Positions 18,061-25,536 of a stretch of 64,000 nucleotides of DNA are shown here, piece after piece. Made by a program: the position numbers and the translations under genes. The DNA is taken from assembly GCA_022483015.1 (NCBI GenBank), contig JAKVOB010000001.1, positions 806,001-870,000 of the forward strand, given 5' to 3'. Source of the DNA: Atopobiaceae bacterium (lineage in GTDB: Bacteria; Actinomycetota; Coriobacteriia; Coriobacteriales; Atopobiaceae). Numbering within the stretch: the first letter of the stretch is position 1; the number at the start of each line of letters is the position of its first letter. Below the pieces are notes generated by a model, which ran no database searches, was not told where the DNA came from, and was given only the letters and a program-made list of their open reading frames with translations.

Positions 18061-18083
18061 GACCTTGAACCACGGTTTAGGTC
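18061..18083. promoter_or_regulatory. MerR-type operator-like inverted repeat
   Basis: GACCTTGAACC-AC-GGTTTAGGTC is an imperfect inverted repeat similar to the GACCTTGAA/TTCAAGGTC dyads bound by MerR-family regulators. It lies about 60 bases before the remains of a MerR gene. Confidence 0.45.
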
Positions 18084-18140
18084 GATGCCCCCCTTGGGAA
18101 GAGTTCTGGCGGAGGGGACGAGGGACCACGGGGGACCTTC

Positions 18141-18329
18141 TATGCCAGCGGTGGCGCTGCATCCGAGCTGGGGGTTCCTGCATCGACCCTGCGCCTCTAC
18201 GAGAAGAGGGGACTTCTGCCCCATCTGGGCCGCACGCCTGGCGGCGGGGGAGTCCCAGCAGGCGTGCGATGCCTGGGTTGGGGAGACGCCTCTGCCTCGG
18301 TGAGTCCATGGAACCCCGCTGGCGTGTGA
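18141..18329 (+). pseudogene. Broken MerR-family regulator (N-terminal fragment)
   Basis: In frame 3, bases 18165-18236 encode a clear MerR DNA-binding helix: ELGVPASTLRLYEKRGLLP, then GRTPGG, the start of the wing. The only likely ATG (18142) is in a different frame, so a frameshift separates it from the helix. After RTPGG the homology is lost, and the frame stops at 18327 with no dimerisation or effector part. It is therefore a decayed remnant. The retained operator-like dyad upstream supports the reading. Confidence 0.6.
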
Positions 18330-18514
18330 AATGGGTGCCGATATCCTGAGCGAATCGGCGGTTGCGCGAAGTTCTGTGGCGCTCGCGGGGCGGTCGTCGA
18401 ATCGGCACCCGGATTCGTGCCGCTGAACAGCTGGTTTGCAGGTGACGTTCTGGGGCTCGTTCCCAAGTTTCGCGCAACCGCAATTCTCATCAGGAATCGG
18501 GCCCCGGTTTCGCA
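18327..18514. repeat. Long imperfect inverted repeat in a gene-free gap
   Basis: Arms of about 55 bases (18327-18382 and 18461-18514) are complementary with small gaps; the best block is GCGGTTGCGCGAA (18358-18370) against TTCGCGCAACCGC (18469-18481). The central 80 bases are unpaired. With the MerR remnant it fills most of the 747-bp gap before the aldolase gene. No intact ORF is convincing here. It may be a decayed miniature element or a structured RNA. Confidence 0.5.
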
Positions 18515-18641
18515 CATCCTCTGTCGGTCGGCTTTCGTGGCCTTAGGGACCACCCCCTCCAGCCGCCGGGCCAGAGGGACTATCCTAGGATGAGACCGAC
18601 CGCCTCGTGCGGCCCTGCCATATCCTCCGGAAAGGACCCCC

Positions 18642-19304
18642 ATGCTCGAGGACCTCAAGCTTCAGGTCATGAACGTCGCCAAGCGTGCCCAGGCGGAAGG
18701 CCTCTGCAAGCATAAGTCGGGCAACTTCTCGCAGCGTGACCCCGAGACCGGCCTCGTGGTGATCACGCCCAGCGGCGTGGACCGCGAGGCGCTCGCGGTG
18801 GACGACATGGTGGTATGCGATGCCGGGGCCCGTGTGGTCGAGAGCGCCCATGGCCTGCGTCCTACGAGTGAGCTGCTCATGCACCTCAAGGCCTACGAGG
18901 TACGACCGGACGTGGTCGCCATCGCCCATACCCACTCGACGTATGCCACCACCTTCGCCGTGCTGGGCCGTCCCATTCCTGCCGTGGTCTATGAGCACTC
19001 CTACCTCGGCTGCGCACAGGGCGTCGTCCCGGTGGCACCGTACGGCCGTCCGGGTACGCAGGCCCTGGCCGACTCGATCGCAGCCCCTGCGACCGAGAAT
19101 GACACCTTCCTGCTCAGGAGCCATGGTGCCGTCGCGCTCGATGAGACCGACATCGCTGGGGCCTATCTCAAGGCCTGCTACCTGGAGGAGGTCGCAGAGA
19201 TCTACTATCTCGCCCTCACGGCCGCAGGCGGGGCCGAGCCTGAGTCCCTGCCTGCCGAGGAGCTTGAGAAGTGGGCCTATCCCGAGCAAATCAAGCTGTC
19301 CTGA
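18642..19304 (+). CDS. Class II aldolase (FucA/AraD family)
   Basis: A 220-residue zinc aldolase or epimerase. Visible motifs are KHKSGNFSQRD near the N-terminus (phosphate binding), VITPSGVDREAL, the zinc ligands in AIAHTHSTYATTFA and the later LLRSHGAVAL, with the catalytic acid region VYEHSYLG between them. Length fits L-fuculose-1-phosphate aldolase or a related sugar-phosphate aldolase; AraD epimerases are usually about 230. Substrate is not certain because no pathway partners lie nearby. Confidence 0.82.
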   Translation: MLEDLKLQVMNVAKRAQAEGLCKHKSGNFSQRDPETGLVVITPSGVDREALAVDDMVVCDAGARVVESAHGLRPTSELLMHLKAYEVRPDVVAIAHTHSTYATTFAVLGRPIPAVVYEHSYLGCAQGVVPVAPYGRPGTQALADSIAAPATENDTFLLRSHGAVALDETDIAGAYLKACYLEEVAEIYYLALTAAGGAEPESLPAEELEKWAYPEQIKLS

Positions 19305-19350
19305 CGCCGGGTCCCTCGCGCCTGACGCCCAGCCCTGCCCGTGACATGTG

Positions 19351-19379
19351 TTGACAACCCATACGAGCGGGTACACAAT
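19351..19379 (+). promoter_or_regulatory. Promoter of the mgtA-type transcript
   Basis: A perfect TTGACA (19351-19356) followed after 17 bp by CACAAT (19374-19379). Transcription would start near 19386, leaving a leader of about 255 nt that contains a small ORF. Confidence 0.55.
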
Positions 19380-19463
19380 CCACAGGTCGATGTCATCCGG
19401 AGCGGTGATGCGGCTTGAGCGTTCCAGCGGGCCCACGGCCCCGATCCCAAGGAGGTGCCACCC

Positions 19464-19553
19464 ATGAGAGACAGCCACGCCCGACCGTGCGATCCCTGCC
19501 ATGTCACGGGAGCGGCGCCTGCGAACAGGGAGCAGCGCGCCCGCCTCGTCTGA
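19464..19553 (+). CDS. 29-residue leader ORF upstream of the Mg2+ ATPase gene
   Basis: AAGGAGG, one of the strongest ribosome sites in the window, stands 8 bases before the ATG at 19464. The ORF runs 29 codons (starts MRDSHARPCDPCHVTG, ends RARLV) and stops at 19551-19553, 87 bases before the ATPase start. It is proline-, acid- and cysteine-bearing at its N-terminus and carries a CDPC motif. In Salmonella, the mgtA leader peptide MgtL controls transcription of the ATPase gene; sequence identity is not claimed, only the same arrangement. A function as a sensing peptide is inferred. Confidence 0.55.
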   Translation: MRDSHARPCDPCHVTGAAPANREQRARLV

Positions 19554-19589
19554 CCAGGGGAGCGGCTACGGTCGTACCTCCAGCCAGAT

Positions 19590-19620
19590 GGTCCCAGCCA
19601 GCCCGGTGGGCCGGCATCCC
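19590..19620 (+). promoter_or_regulatory. Leader hairpin before the Mg2+ ATPase ribosome site
   Basis: The leader between the small ORF and the ATPase start can fold with an outer CCCAG/CTGGG pair around an inner GCCC-GGT-GGGC hairpin. It ends just before the gaggtgg ribosome site, so folding could affect readthrough or translation. Confidence 0.35.
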
Positions 19621-19640
19621 TGGGAGAAGCGAGGTGGACC

Positions 19641-22346
19641 ATGTCCCTTCGTCCCATCACGGAGCAGCGCTCCATAGACCGTGACCGTCTGCGCCATCTT
19701 GCCCAGATCGACGTCGCGGAGGTCTACCGCGAGCTCGGCAGCGCCCCCGGCGGCCTCACCTCCGACCAGGTCACGGCGTCGCGTGCGGCACATGGCGCCA
19801 ACTCGGTCACCCATGCCAAGCGCGACCCCGCCATCAAGCGGCTCGTCCTCTCGTTCGTGGACCCGTTCACCGGCATCCTCGTGGTGTTGGCCTTCGTCTC
19901 GCTCATGACGGACGTGGTCCTCGTCGCGCCGGCAGACCGTAATCCCTCCACCACGATCATCATCCTCACGATGGTCGCGCTCTCGGGCATCCTGCGCTTC
20001 GTGCAGGAGTCCAAGAGCGGCGATGCCGCGGCAGCCTTGGCCTCGATGATCTCGAACACCTGCGACTGCGAGCGCGCGGGTGGCGACCGCAAGGAGATCC
20101 CGCTCGACCAGCTCGTGGTAGGGGACGTGGTGCACCTCTCGGCCGGCGACATGGTCCCGGCTGACCTCAGGCTCGTCGCGGCCAAGGACCTGTTCGTGGC
20201 GCAGTCCTCGCTCACGGGCGAGTCCGCCCCCCAGGAGCGTGGGAGCCACCTCACGGCAGATGCCCGGACGGCGGCCATCACCGACCTCGATGACCTCGTC
20301 TTCATGGGATGCACCGTCGTCTCGGGAGGCGCGGCGGGTGTGGTCGTGAGCTGCGGGTCGGGCACCCTCTTCGGCGAGATGACCAACATGCTCACCACCC
20401 GTCCCCAGAAGACGGCCTTCGATGCAGGCATCGCGTCCGTCTCGCGCCTGCTCATCCGCTTCATGCTCGTGATGGCGCCCATCGTCTTCGTGATCAACGG
20501 CGTCACCAAGGGCAGCTGGCTCGACGCCCTGCTCTTCGCCCTCTCGGTGGCGGTGGGCCTCACGCCCGAGATGCTGCCCATGCTCGTGACGAGCTGCCTG
20601 GCCAAGGGGGCCGTCGACCTCAGCCATGACAAGGTCATCGTGAAGAAGCTCGACGCCATCCAGAACCTGGGCTCGATCGACGTGCTCTGCACCGACAAGA
20701 CCGGAACCCTCACCGAGGACCGCGTGGTCCTCGAGCGCCACCTCGACGTGGCTGGTCACGACGACCCGCGCGTCCTGCGCTATGCGTTCCTCAACAGCTT
20801 CTTCGAGACGGGCCTGCGCAACCTCATCGACTCCGCCATCATCACGCGTGCCTGCGAGGAGGGCACGCGTGATGGCGACGCGCCTACGGCCGACGACCTC
20901 TCGGCGACCTACTACCGCATCGACGAGCTGCCCTTCGACTTCGACCGCCGCCGCGTGAGCGTCGTCGTGGGCGACCGGGACGGGCATACCCGCATGATCA
21001 CCAAGGGGGCCGTGGAGGAGGTGCTCGCCGTCTGCTCCACCGTGGAGTACGAGGGGAAGGTGCGCCCGCTCACCAAGGACATGGTCGACATCGTGATGAG
21101 GCATGCATCCAGCCTGGCCGACGAGGGGATGCGCGTGCTCGGCGTCGCCCGCAAGGACGAGCCGGCGGGTGCGGGCACGCTCACCAACGATGACGAGAGG
21201 GACATGTGCCTGATCGGCTACCTGGCATTCCTCGACCCGCCCAAGGCGAGCGCCGCCGACGCCATCGCGGCACTCTCGGCCCATGGCGTGGCTACCAAGG
21301 TGCTCACCGGCGATTCCGCCCGCGTGGCCTGCCACGTCTGTCGTGCGATCGGCATCCCTGCCGACGACGTCCTCCAGGGGACCGACGTCGATGCCCTCAC
21401 CGACGAGCAGCTCGCCCAGCGGGTCAGGGAGGTCACGGTCTTCGCCAAGCTCTCGCCCGACCAGAAGGCGCGCGTGGTCCATGCGCTGCGTGGCCTCGGG
21501 CATTCGGTCGGATACATGGGCGACGGCGTGAACGACGCGGCCGCGATGCGCGAGAGCGACTGCGGGATCTCGGTCGACTCGGCCGTGGACGTGGCCAAGG
21601 AGACGGCCGACATCATCCTGCTCGAGAAGGACCTCATGGTGCTCGAGCGGGGCATCGTGGAGGGCCGGCGCACCTATGCCAACATGATCAAGTACATCAA
21701 GATGACCGCGAGCTCCAACTTCGGGAACATCTTCTCGGTGCTGGTGGCGAGCGCGTTCCTGCCGTTCCTGCCCATGGCGGCCGTGCACCTGCTGCTGCTG
21801 AACCTCATCTATGACGTGTCCTGCTCGGCCATCCCCTGGGACAACGTGGACGCCGAGTACCTGGCGCGACCCCGCGCATGGGACGTGGGGTCCATCGGCT
21901 CGTTCATGCGTTGGATCGGTCCCACGAGCTCGGTCTTCGACATCATGACATACCTGGTGCTGTTCTTCGTGGTGTGCCCGGCGGTGTGCGGCGGCTCCTG
22001 GGCGCAGGTCGCGGGTGACCCGTCCCTGAGCCTCCTCTTCGTGGGGACGTTCCAGGCGGGGTGGTTCGTCGAGAGCATGTGCACGCAGACCCTCGTGGTG
22101 CATATGATTCGCACGCCCAAGGTGCCCTTCGTGGAGAGTCGCGCCTCGGCGCCGCTCACGCTGCTGGGCCTTGTCGGCATCGTGGTGGCAACGGTCATCC
22201 CGTACACGCCGGTGGGCACATCCTTGGGATTCTGCCCGCTGCCGGCGTCCTACTACGGATGGCTCGTCCTCATCGTGTGCTGCTACATGGTGCTCGTCAC
22301 GGTGGTGAAGCGTCTCTATGTGAGGCACTTCGGGGAGCTGCTGTGA
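19641..22346 (+). CDS. mgtA: MgtA/MgtB-type Mg2+-importing P-type ATPase
   Basis: A 901-residue P3B ATPase. N-terminal actuator features include LTGESAPQ (191-198). The helix M4 motif GLTPEMLPMLVTSC (306-319), typical of MgtA/MgtB, precedes the phosphorylation loop CTDKTGTLTED with Asp352. The hinge GYMGDGVNDAAAMRESD and KMTASSNFGNIFSVL, which leads into the C-terminal helices, are intact. It imports Mg2+ at the membrane at the cost of ATP. Length matches the family (about 900). It stands alone behind a long leader with its own ORF, and ends at a strong hairpin. Confidence 0.95.
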   Translation: MSLRPITEQRSIDRDRLRHLAQIDVAEVYRELGSAPGGLTSDQVTASRAAHGANSVTHAKRDPAIKRLVLSFVDPFTGILVVLAFVSLMTDVVLVAPADRNPSTTIIILTMVALSGILRFVQESKSGDAAAALASMISNTCDCERAGGDRKEIPLDQLVVGDVVHLSAGDMVPADLRLVAAKDLFVAQSSLTGESAPQERGSHLTADARTAAITDLDDLVFMGCTVVSGGAAGVVVSCGSGTLFGEMTNMLTTRPQKTAFDAGIASVSRLLIRFMLVMAPIVFVINGVTKGSWLDALLFALSVAVGLTPEMLPMLVTSCLAKGAVDLSHDKVIVKKLDAIQNLGSIDVLCTDKTGTLTEDRVVLERHLDVAGHDDPRVLRYAFLNSFFETGLRNLIDSAIITRACEEGTRDGDAPTADDLSATYYRIDELPFDFDRRRVSVVVGDRDGHTRMITKGAVEEVLAVCSTVEYEGKVRPLTKDMVDIVMRHASSLADEGMRVLGVARKDEPAGAGTLTNDDERDMCLIGYLAFLDPPKASAADAIAALSAHGVATKVLTGDSARVACHVCRAIGIPADDVLQGTDVDALTDEQLAQRVREVTVFAKLSPDQKARVVHALRGLGHSVGYMGDGVNDAAAMRESDCGISVDSAVDVAKETADIILLEKDLMVLERGIVEGRRTYANMIKYIKMTASSNFGNIFSVLVASAFLPFLPMAAVHLLLLNLIYDVSCSAIPWDNVDAEYLARPRAWDVGSIGSFMRWIGPTSSVFDIMTYLVLFFVVCPAVCGGSWAQVAGDPSLSLLFVGTFQAGWFVESMCTQTLVVHMIRTPKVPFVESRASAPLTLLGLVGIVVATVIPYTPVGTSLGFCPLPASYYGWLVLIVCCYMVLVTVVKRLYVRHFGELL

Positions 22347-22370
22347 GGGCGGGGGCGTAGGTCCCCGCCC
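22347..22370. terminator. Bidirectional terminator between convergent units
   Basis: GGGCGGGG (22347-22354) pairs perfectly with CCCCGCCC (22363-22370) over an 8-base loop, between mgtA and the convergent dehydratase operon. Confidence 0.75.
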
Positions 22371-22387
22371 CTTCGGGCAACCCTTGG

Positions 22388-24220
22388 CTAGTCCTTCTCG
22401 CCGAGGGACTCCAGGCCCAGGAGCGCCGCACCGATGGCCCCGCAGAGCTGCGAGTCCTCGTGCGTCGACACCTCGCTGCCCAGCACCTCGGACAGGGCTC
22501 GGACCACGCCCTCGTTGTTGGCCACGCCACCCGTCATGAGGTAGGGTGGCTCGGCCTTCACGCGCTTGGCGAGCGCCGCCGTCTTGGTGGCCACGGCGAC
22601 ATCGAGTCCGTGCACGATGTCAGGCACCGGGGTGTCGTCGGCCACGAGCGAGACGACCTCGCTCGTGGCGAACACGGTGCACATGTTCGAGATGCGCACC
22701 TCGTGCTTCCAGTCGAGTCCCGCCGCGCAGAACCCGTCGAGCGGCATCTCGAGGGTCGTGGCCATCATCTCGAGGAAGCGGCCGGTGCCTGCGGCGCACT
22801 TGTCGTTCATGACGAAGTTCACCACGGCGCCCGTGTCAGAGAGGTGGATGACCTTCGAGTCCTGGCCGCCGATGTCCACGATGGTCAGGGCCGAGGGGTC
22901 GAGGAAGTGGGCACCTGCGGCATGGCAGGTGATCTCGGTGATGGTGGTGTCCATGTTGGGGATGGCGTCGCGTCCGTAGCCGGTGGCCACGCTCACGGCC
23001 ATGTCGCCGCGCGAGAGGTGCGCCTGCTCCAGGACGGCCGCGATGGCCTTGGAAGCCCCTGCGGTGGCCTTGGCGCCGGTGGCCACGATGACGCTTGCCA
23101 CGAGCTCGGGCTCGCCGTCCTCGCCGATGTCCATGATGACGGCGTCGGTCGAGGTCGATCCTGAGTCGACGCCCAACACGTAGGTCTGGCCGTCGCCCGT
23201 GCGCTTGAGGGCTGCGCGGCCCTTGTCTGCCACGCCGTGCAGGGTCTCGTCAAAGGCGCGCAGGCGGGTGCGCAGCTGGCCAGCGCTTGCACGGGTGCCG
23301 TCGGTCTCGATCTTGAGCATCGGCGTGTGAGCCTCCTTGGCGGCCTCGAGGTACTCGAAGCCGTAGTAGTCGCAGAACTTCATGGTGTGATAGATGATGC
23401 CATCCTGGCCTGTGGCGCCTATGAGCGAGCGTCTGCCCGAGATGTCATCCATGCGCATGCAGGGGAGCTGGCCCAGGAGTACCGGGGCGTACCAGTCGAG
23501 GAAGGCGTCGAGGGGCGCCGCCTCCGGAGGGGTGGCGCCGGCGGTGGTGTCATCGGCTGCCTGCTCGTCCATGCAGTAGTCGCAGGTTCCGGTGCGCGGC
23601 GCGCGGCCCAGCTCGGGAGGGGGCGTCTCCATGAGGCGTGCGCCCGTGCAGGTGAGGTTCTCGAGCGGGAGCGACACCTGTGCGCCGCACGTGTCGAGGA
23701 GCGACGCCGAGGCATGGGCGCCCACGACGGAGATGTGCTCGTCCCGGCGGCGCGGCTTGGGCGGGAACGAGGCCACGGCTGCGCCGGCATCGAACTCGCA
23801 GCCGGTATAGGCCGCATAGGCGTCGGCCAGGCGGGCGAGCTCGTCGCGGAAGCGCCTCGCCTCGATGGGCCCACGCTTGTGGGGCAAGTCCACGAGGAAG
23901 AGGAAGTCGAGCTCGTCCGACGCCGCGAGGACGTCGTAGATGCGCCTGATGACGTCACAGCAGCTCGTGAGCACGAGGGCATGCACGTCCGGCTGCATGG
24001 CGAACGAGAGGAGCGACTTGCCGTAGCCGCAGAGGTTGGGATGGGCCAGGCGGTCTGCCTCCTCGAAGGAGGTGGCCTCATAGGCGACCGGTCGGCAGGT
24101 GGCCCCGAAGCCGGCCAGGAGCTCGGCGGGCACGTACTTGCAGGGATAGTAGACCACGCGGTCGTCGGAGGTCGTCGCAGGTGCCGTGGTCACGTCGGCC
24201 GGGATGTCCTTCTCGGTCAT
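22388..24220 (-). CDS. 2-hydroxyacyl-CoA dehydratase-like domain fused to ATP-dependent activase
   Basis: A 610-residue fusion. Residues 20-325 have the fold signature of dehydratase D-type subunits: Cys27, LCGYGKSLL, LTSCCDVIRR, LVDLPHKRGPIEA, GIIYHTMKFCDYYGFEY and MLKIETDGTRASAGQLRTR. Residues 345-605 are the BcrAD/BadF/HgdC-type activator: GVDSGSTSTDAV (phosphate loop), DIGGQDSKVI, NDKCAAGTGRF with Cys475 and SNMCTVFATSE with Cys514, the two expected ligands of the [4Fe-4S] cluster bridged across the dimer. Such activators hydrolyse ATP to inject one low-potential electron into a partner dehydratase or double-cubane reductase. Its ATG overlaps the upstream subunit stop by 4 bases (ATGA), after GAGGAGG. 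The substrate is unknown. Confidence 0.87.
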   Translation of the reverse strand: MTEKDIPADVTTAPATTSDDRVVYYPCKYVPAELLAGFGATCRPVAYEATSFEEADRLAHPNLCGYGKSLLSFAMQPDVHALVLTSCCDVIRRIYDVLAASDELDFLFLVDLPHKRGPIEARRFRDELARLADAYAAYTGCEFDAGAAVASFPPKPRRRDEHISVVGAHASASLLDTCGAQVSLPLENLTCTGARLMETPPPELGRAPRTGTCDYCMDEQAADDTTAGATPPEAAPLDAFLDWYAPVLLGQLPCMRMDDISGRRSLIGATGQDGIIYHTMKFCDYYGFEYLEAAKEAHTPMLKIETDGTRASAGQLRTRLRAFDETLHGVADKGRAALKRTGDGQTYVLGVDSGSTSTDAVIMDIGEDGEPELVASVIVATGAKATAGASKAIAAVLEQAHLSRGDMAVSVATGYGRDAIPNMDTTITEITCHAAGAHFLDPSALTIVDIGGQDSKVIHLSDTGAVVNFVMNDKCAAGTGRFLEMMATTLEMPLDGFCAAGLDWKHEVRISNMCTVFATSEVVSLVADDTPVPDIVHGLDVAVATKTAALAKRVKAEPPYLMTGGVANNEGVVRALSEVLGSEVSTHEDSQLCGAIGAALLGLESLGEKD

Positions 24221-25536
24221 CGGGATGCCTCCTCGTCCTTGCGTGCGCGGAGCATCTCGAGGAAGGCCCCCATGCGCGTGGCGATCTGGCCCTCGGGGCA
24301 GTTCGAGCGGTCGCAGCCGTCGCCGTCGAGCACGAGGGTGGGGAAGCCCGCGTCCTCCAGCTCTCGGCGCATGAGCTGCGAGACGCCCAAGGTCTCCTTG
24401 CAGCCCCAATGGCAGAAGACCACGGCGCCGTCGGCCTGGGTGCGCTCGCAGAGCTCGCGCACCCGGTCGATGCGACGCTCGCCCGGGCCGTTGAACGAGT
24501 TGCGGAGCAGCCGCTCGGCCATGGCCTCGAAGGGTCGCTCGGGACCGTAGCGCCAACCGTCGAAGGAGACCTGGTTGAAGCACATGTCCGAGGCGACGAT
24601 CTGTGCCACGGGTGAGTCGTCCAGCACCTTCTGGAGCGGCACCGAGAAGTACGGCGTGGAATGGGCCCAGACCAGGTTGAGACCCTCGTAGGGCTCGGCC
24701 GAGACGAGGTCCTCCTCCATCTGGTGGGCCATGCGCTCGGTCTGGGGGTGACCCAGCATGAGGTGGAGCGCCAGGGCCTCCTGCATCTCGAGGCCCATGT
24801 CGTTGTGGAGGAAGCGTCCATGGCGCAGGGGAAGCGTCCGCACCATGGCATCGAGCGTCGCCTGCGTGCGGGCCACGTACTGCGAGAGGAGCTCGCGGTC
24901 GAGCTTGCGACCAAAGCGGTCCTCGGCAAGTGCCGCCATCTCGCGGAGCTGGTCGGCCACGTAGGGGACCGACCCGTCCCCGGCCTCGAACGGCACATCG
25001 AGGTAGTAATGCTCGGTGCCGAGCGTCTTGGCGAGCCACTTGAACGTGATGTTGTTCGCGTCGCAGGCCACGGAGCAGTTCGCGATGAGCCTGGGCGCCT
25101 GGAGCACGCCGGTCTCGGCGGCCCCGATGAGGATCTTGTGGTACGAGCAGTACGTCTCGGGGACGCCGCGCTGCTCGGCCGCCTTCACGAAGCCCTGCTC
25201 GGAGCGTGCCCCGGTGAAGAAGTCCGAGATGGCCTCCGCCATGACAGGCTTGAGCCCCATGGCCATGAAGATCTCGTTGGGCAGGAAGATCGAGGTGATG
25301 ACGGAGTCGTCGGCGTCCTCCAGGGCGTCGGTCACGGCCTCGATGGCGATGCGCGCGCCGATGCGACCGCTCGGGAGCTTGCAGCGCTCGGGGAGATGGC
25401 GCACCTGGAACCGCTTGAACTGGAAGGCCATGGTCAGCCAGAAGCGGGCGGTGTCAGGGTCGTCCTCGTCGATGCCGTCCATGATGGAGCCGAAGTAGTC
25501 GAGGATGCGGATGCCAGGCTTGGTGTCGTCTGCCAC
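24217..25536 (-). CDS. 2-hydroxyacyl-CoA dehydratase/double-cubane-type Fe-S subunit
   Basis: A 439-residue partner of the downstream activase. Cysteines that could bind clusters are Cys52 (RCKLPSG), Cys130 (ETYCSYHK), Cys154 and Cys158 (ANCSVAC), Cys319 (SDMCFNQ), Cys375 and Cys379 (VFCHWGCKE), and Cys408 and Cys413 (GCDRSNC). The C-terminal VFCHWGCKETLG and GDGCDRSNCPEGQIATRM segments are typical of the HgdB/YjiM family. Known members dehydrate 2-hydroxyacyl-CoA or, as double-cubane cluster proteins, reduce small molecules. The GTG start at 25536 shares a base with the stop of the peptidase gene (TAGTG), so the three genes are coupled. Which reaction it performs cannot be told from sequence. 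Confidence 0.85.
   Translation of the reverse strand: MADDTKPGIRILDYFGSIMDGIDEDDPDTARFWLTMAFQFKRFQVRHLPERCKLPSGRIGARIAIEAVTDALEDADDSVITSIFLPNEIFMAMGLKPVMAEAISDFFTGARSEQGFVKAAEQRGVPETYCSYHKILIGAAETGVLQAPRLIANCSVACDANNITFKWLAKTLGTEHYYLDVPFEAGDGSVPYVADQLREMAALAEDRFGRKLDRELLSQYVARTQATLDAMVRTLPLRHGRFLHNDMGLEMQEALALHLMLGHPQTERMAHQMEEDLVSAEPYEGLNLVWAHSTPYFSVPLQKVLDDSPVAQIVASDMCFNQVSFDGWRYGPERPFEAMAERLLRNSFNGPGERRIDRVRELCERTQADGAVVFCHWGCKETLGVSQLMRRELEDAGFPTLVLDGDGCDRSNCPEGQIATRMGAFLEMLRARKDEEASR

Noticed and set aside
17921-18349. 142-codon plus-strand ORF in the gap before the aldolase
   Set aside because: Trp/Arg/Pro-rich, no ribosome site, and out of frame with the MerR remnant it overlaps.
19464-19640. 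M-box (ykoK) Mg2+ riboswitch before mgtA
   Set aside because: The conserved M-box sequence blocks could not be found; a leader ORF fits better.
19566-22328. 920-codon minus-strand frame opposite mgtA
   Set aside because: His/Glu/Arg-rich shadow of mgtA despite its length.
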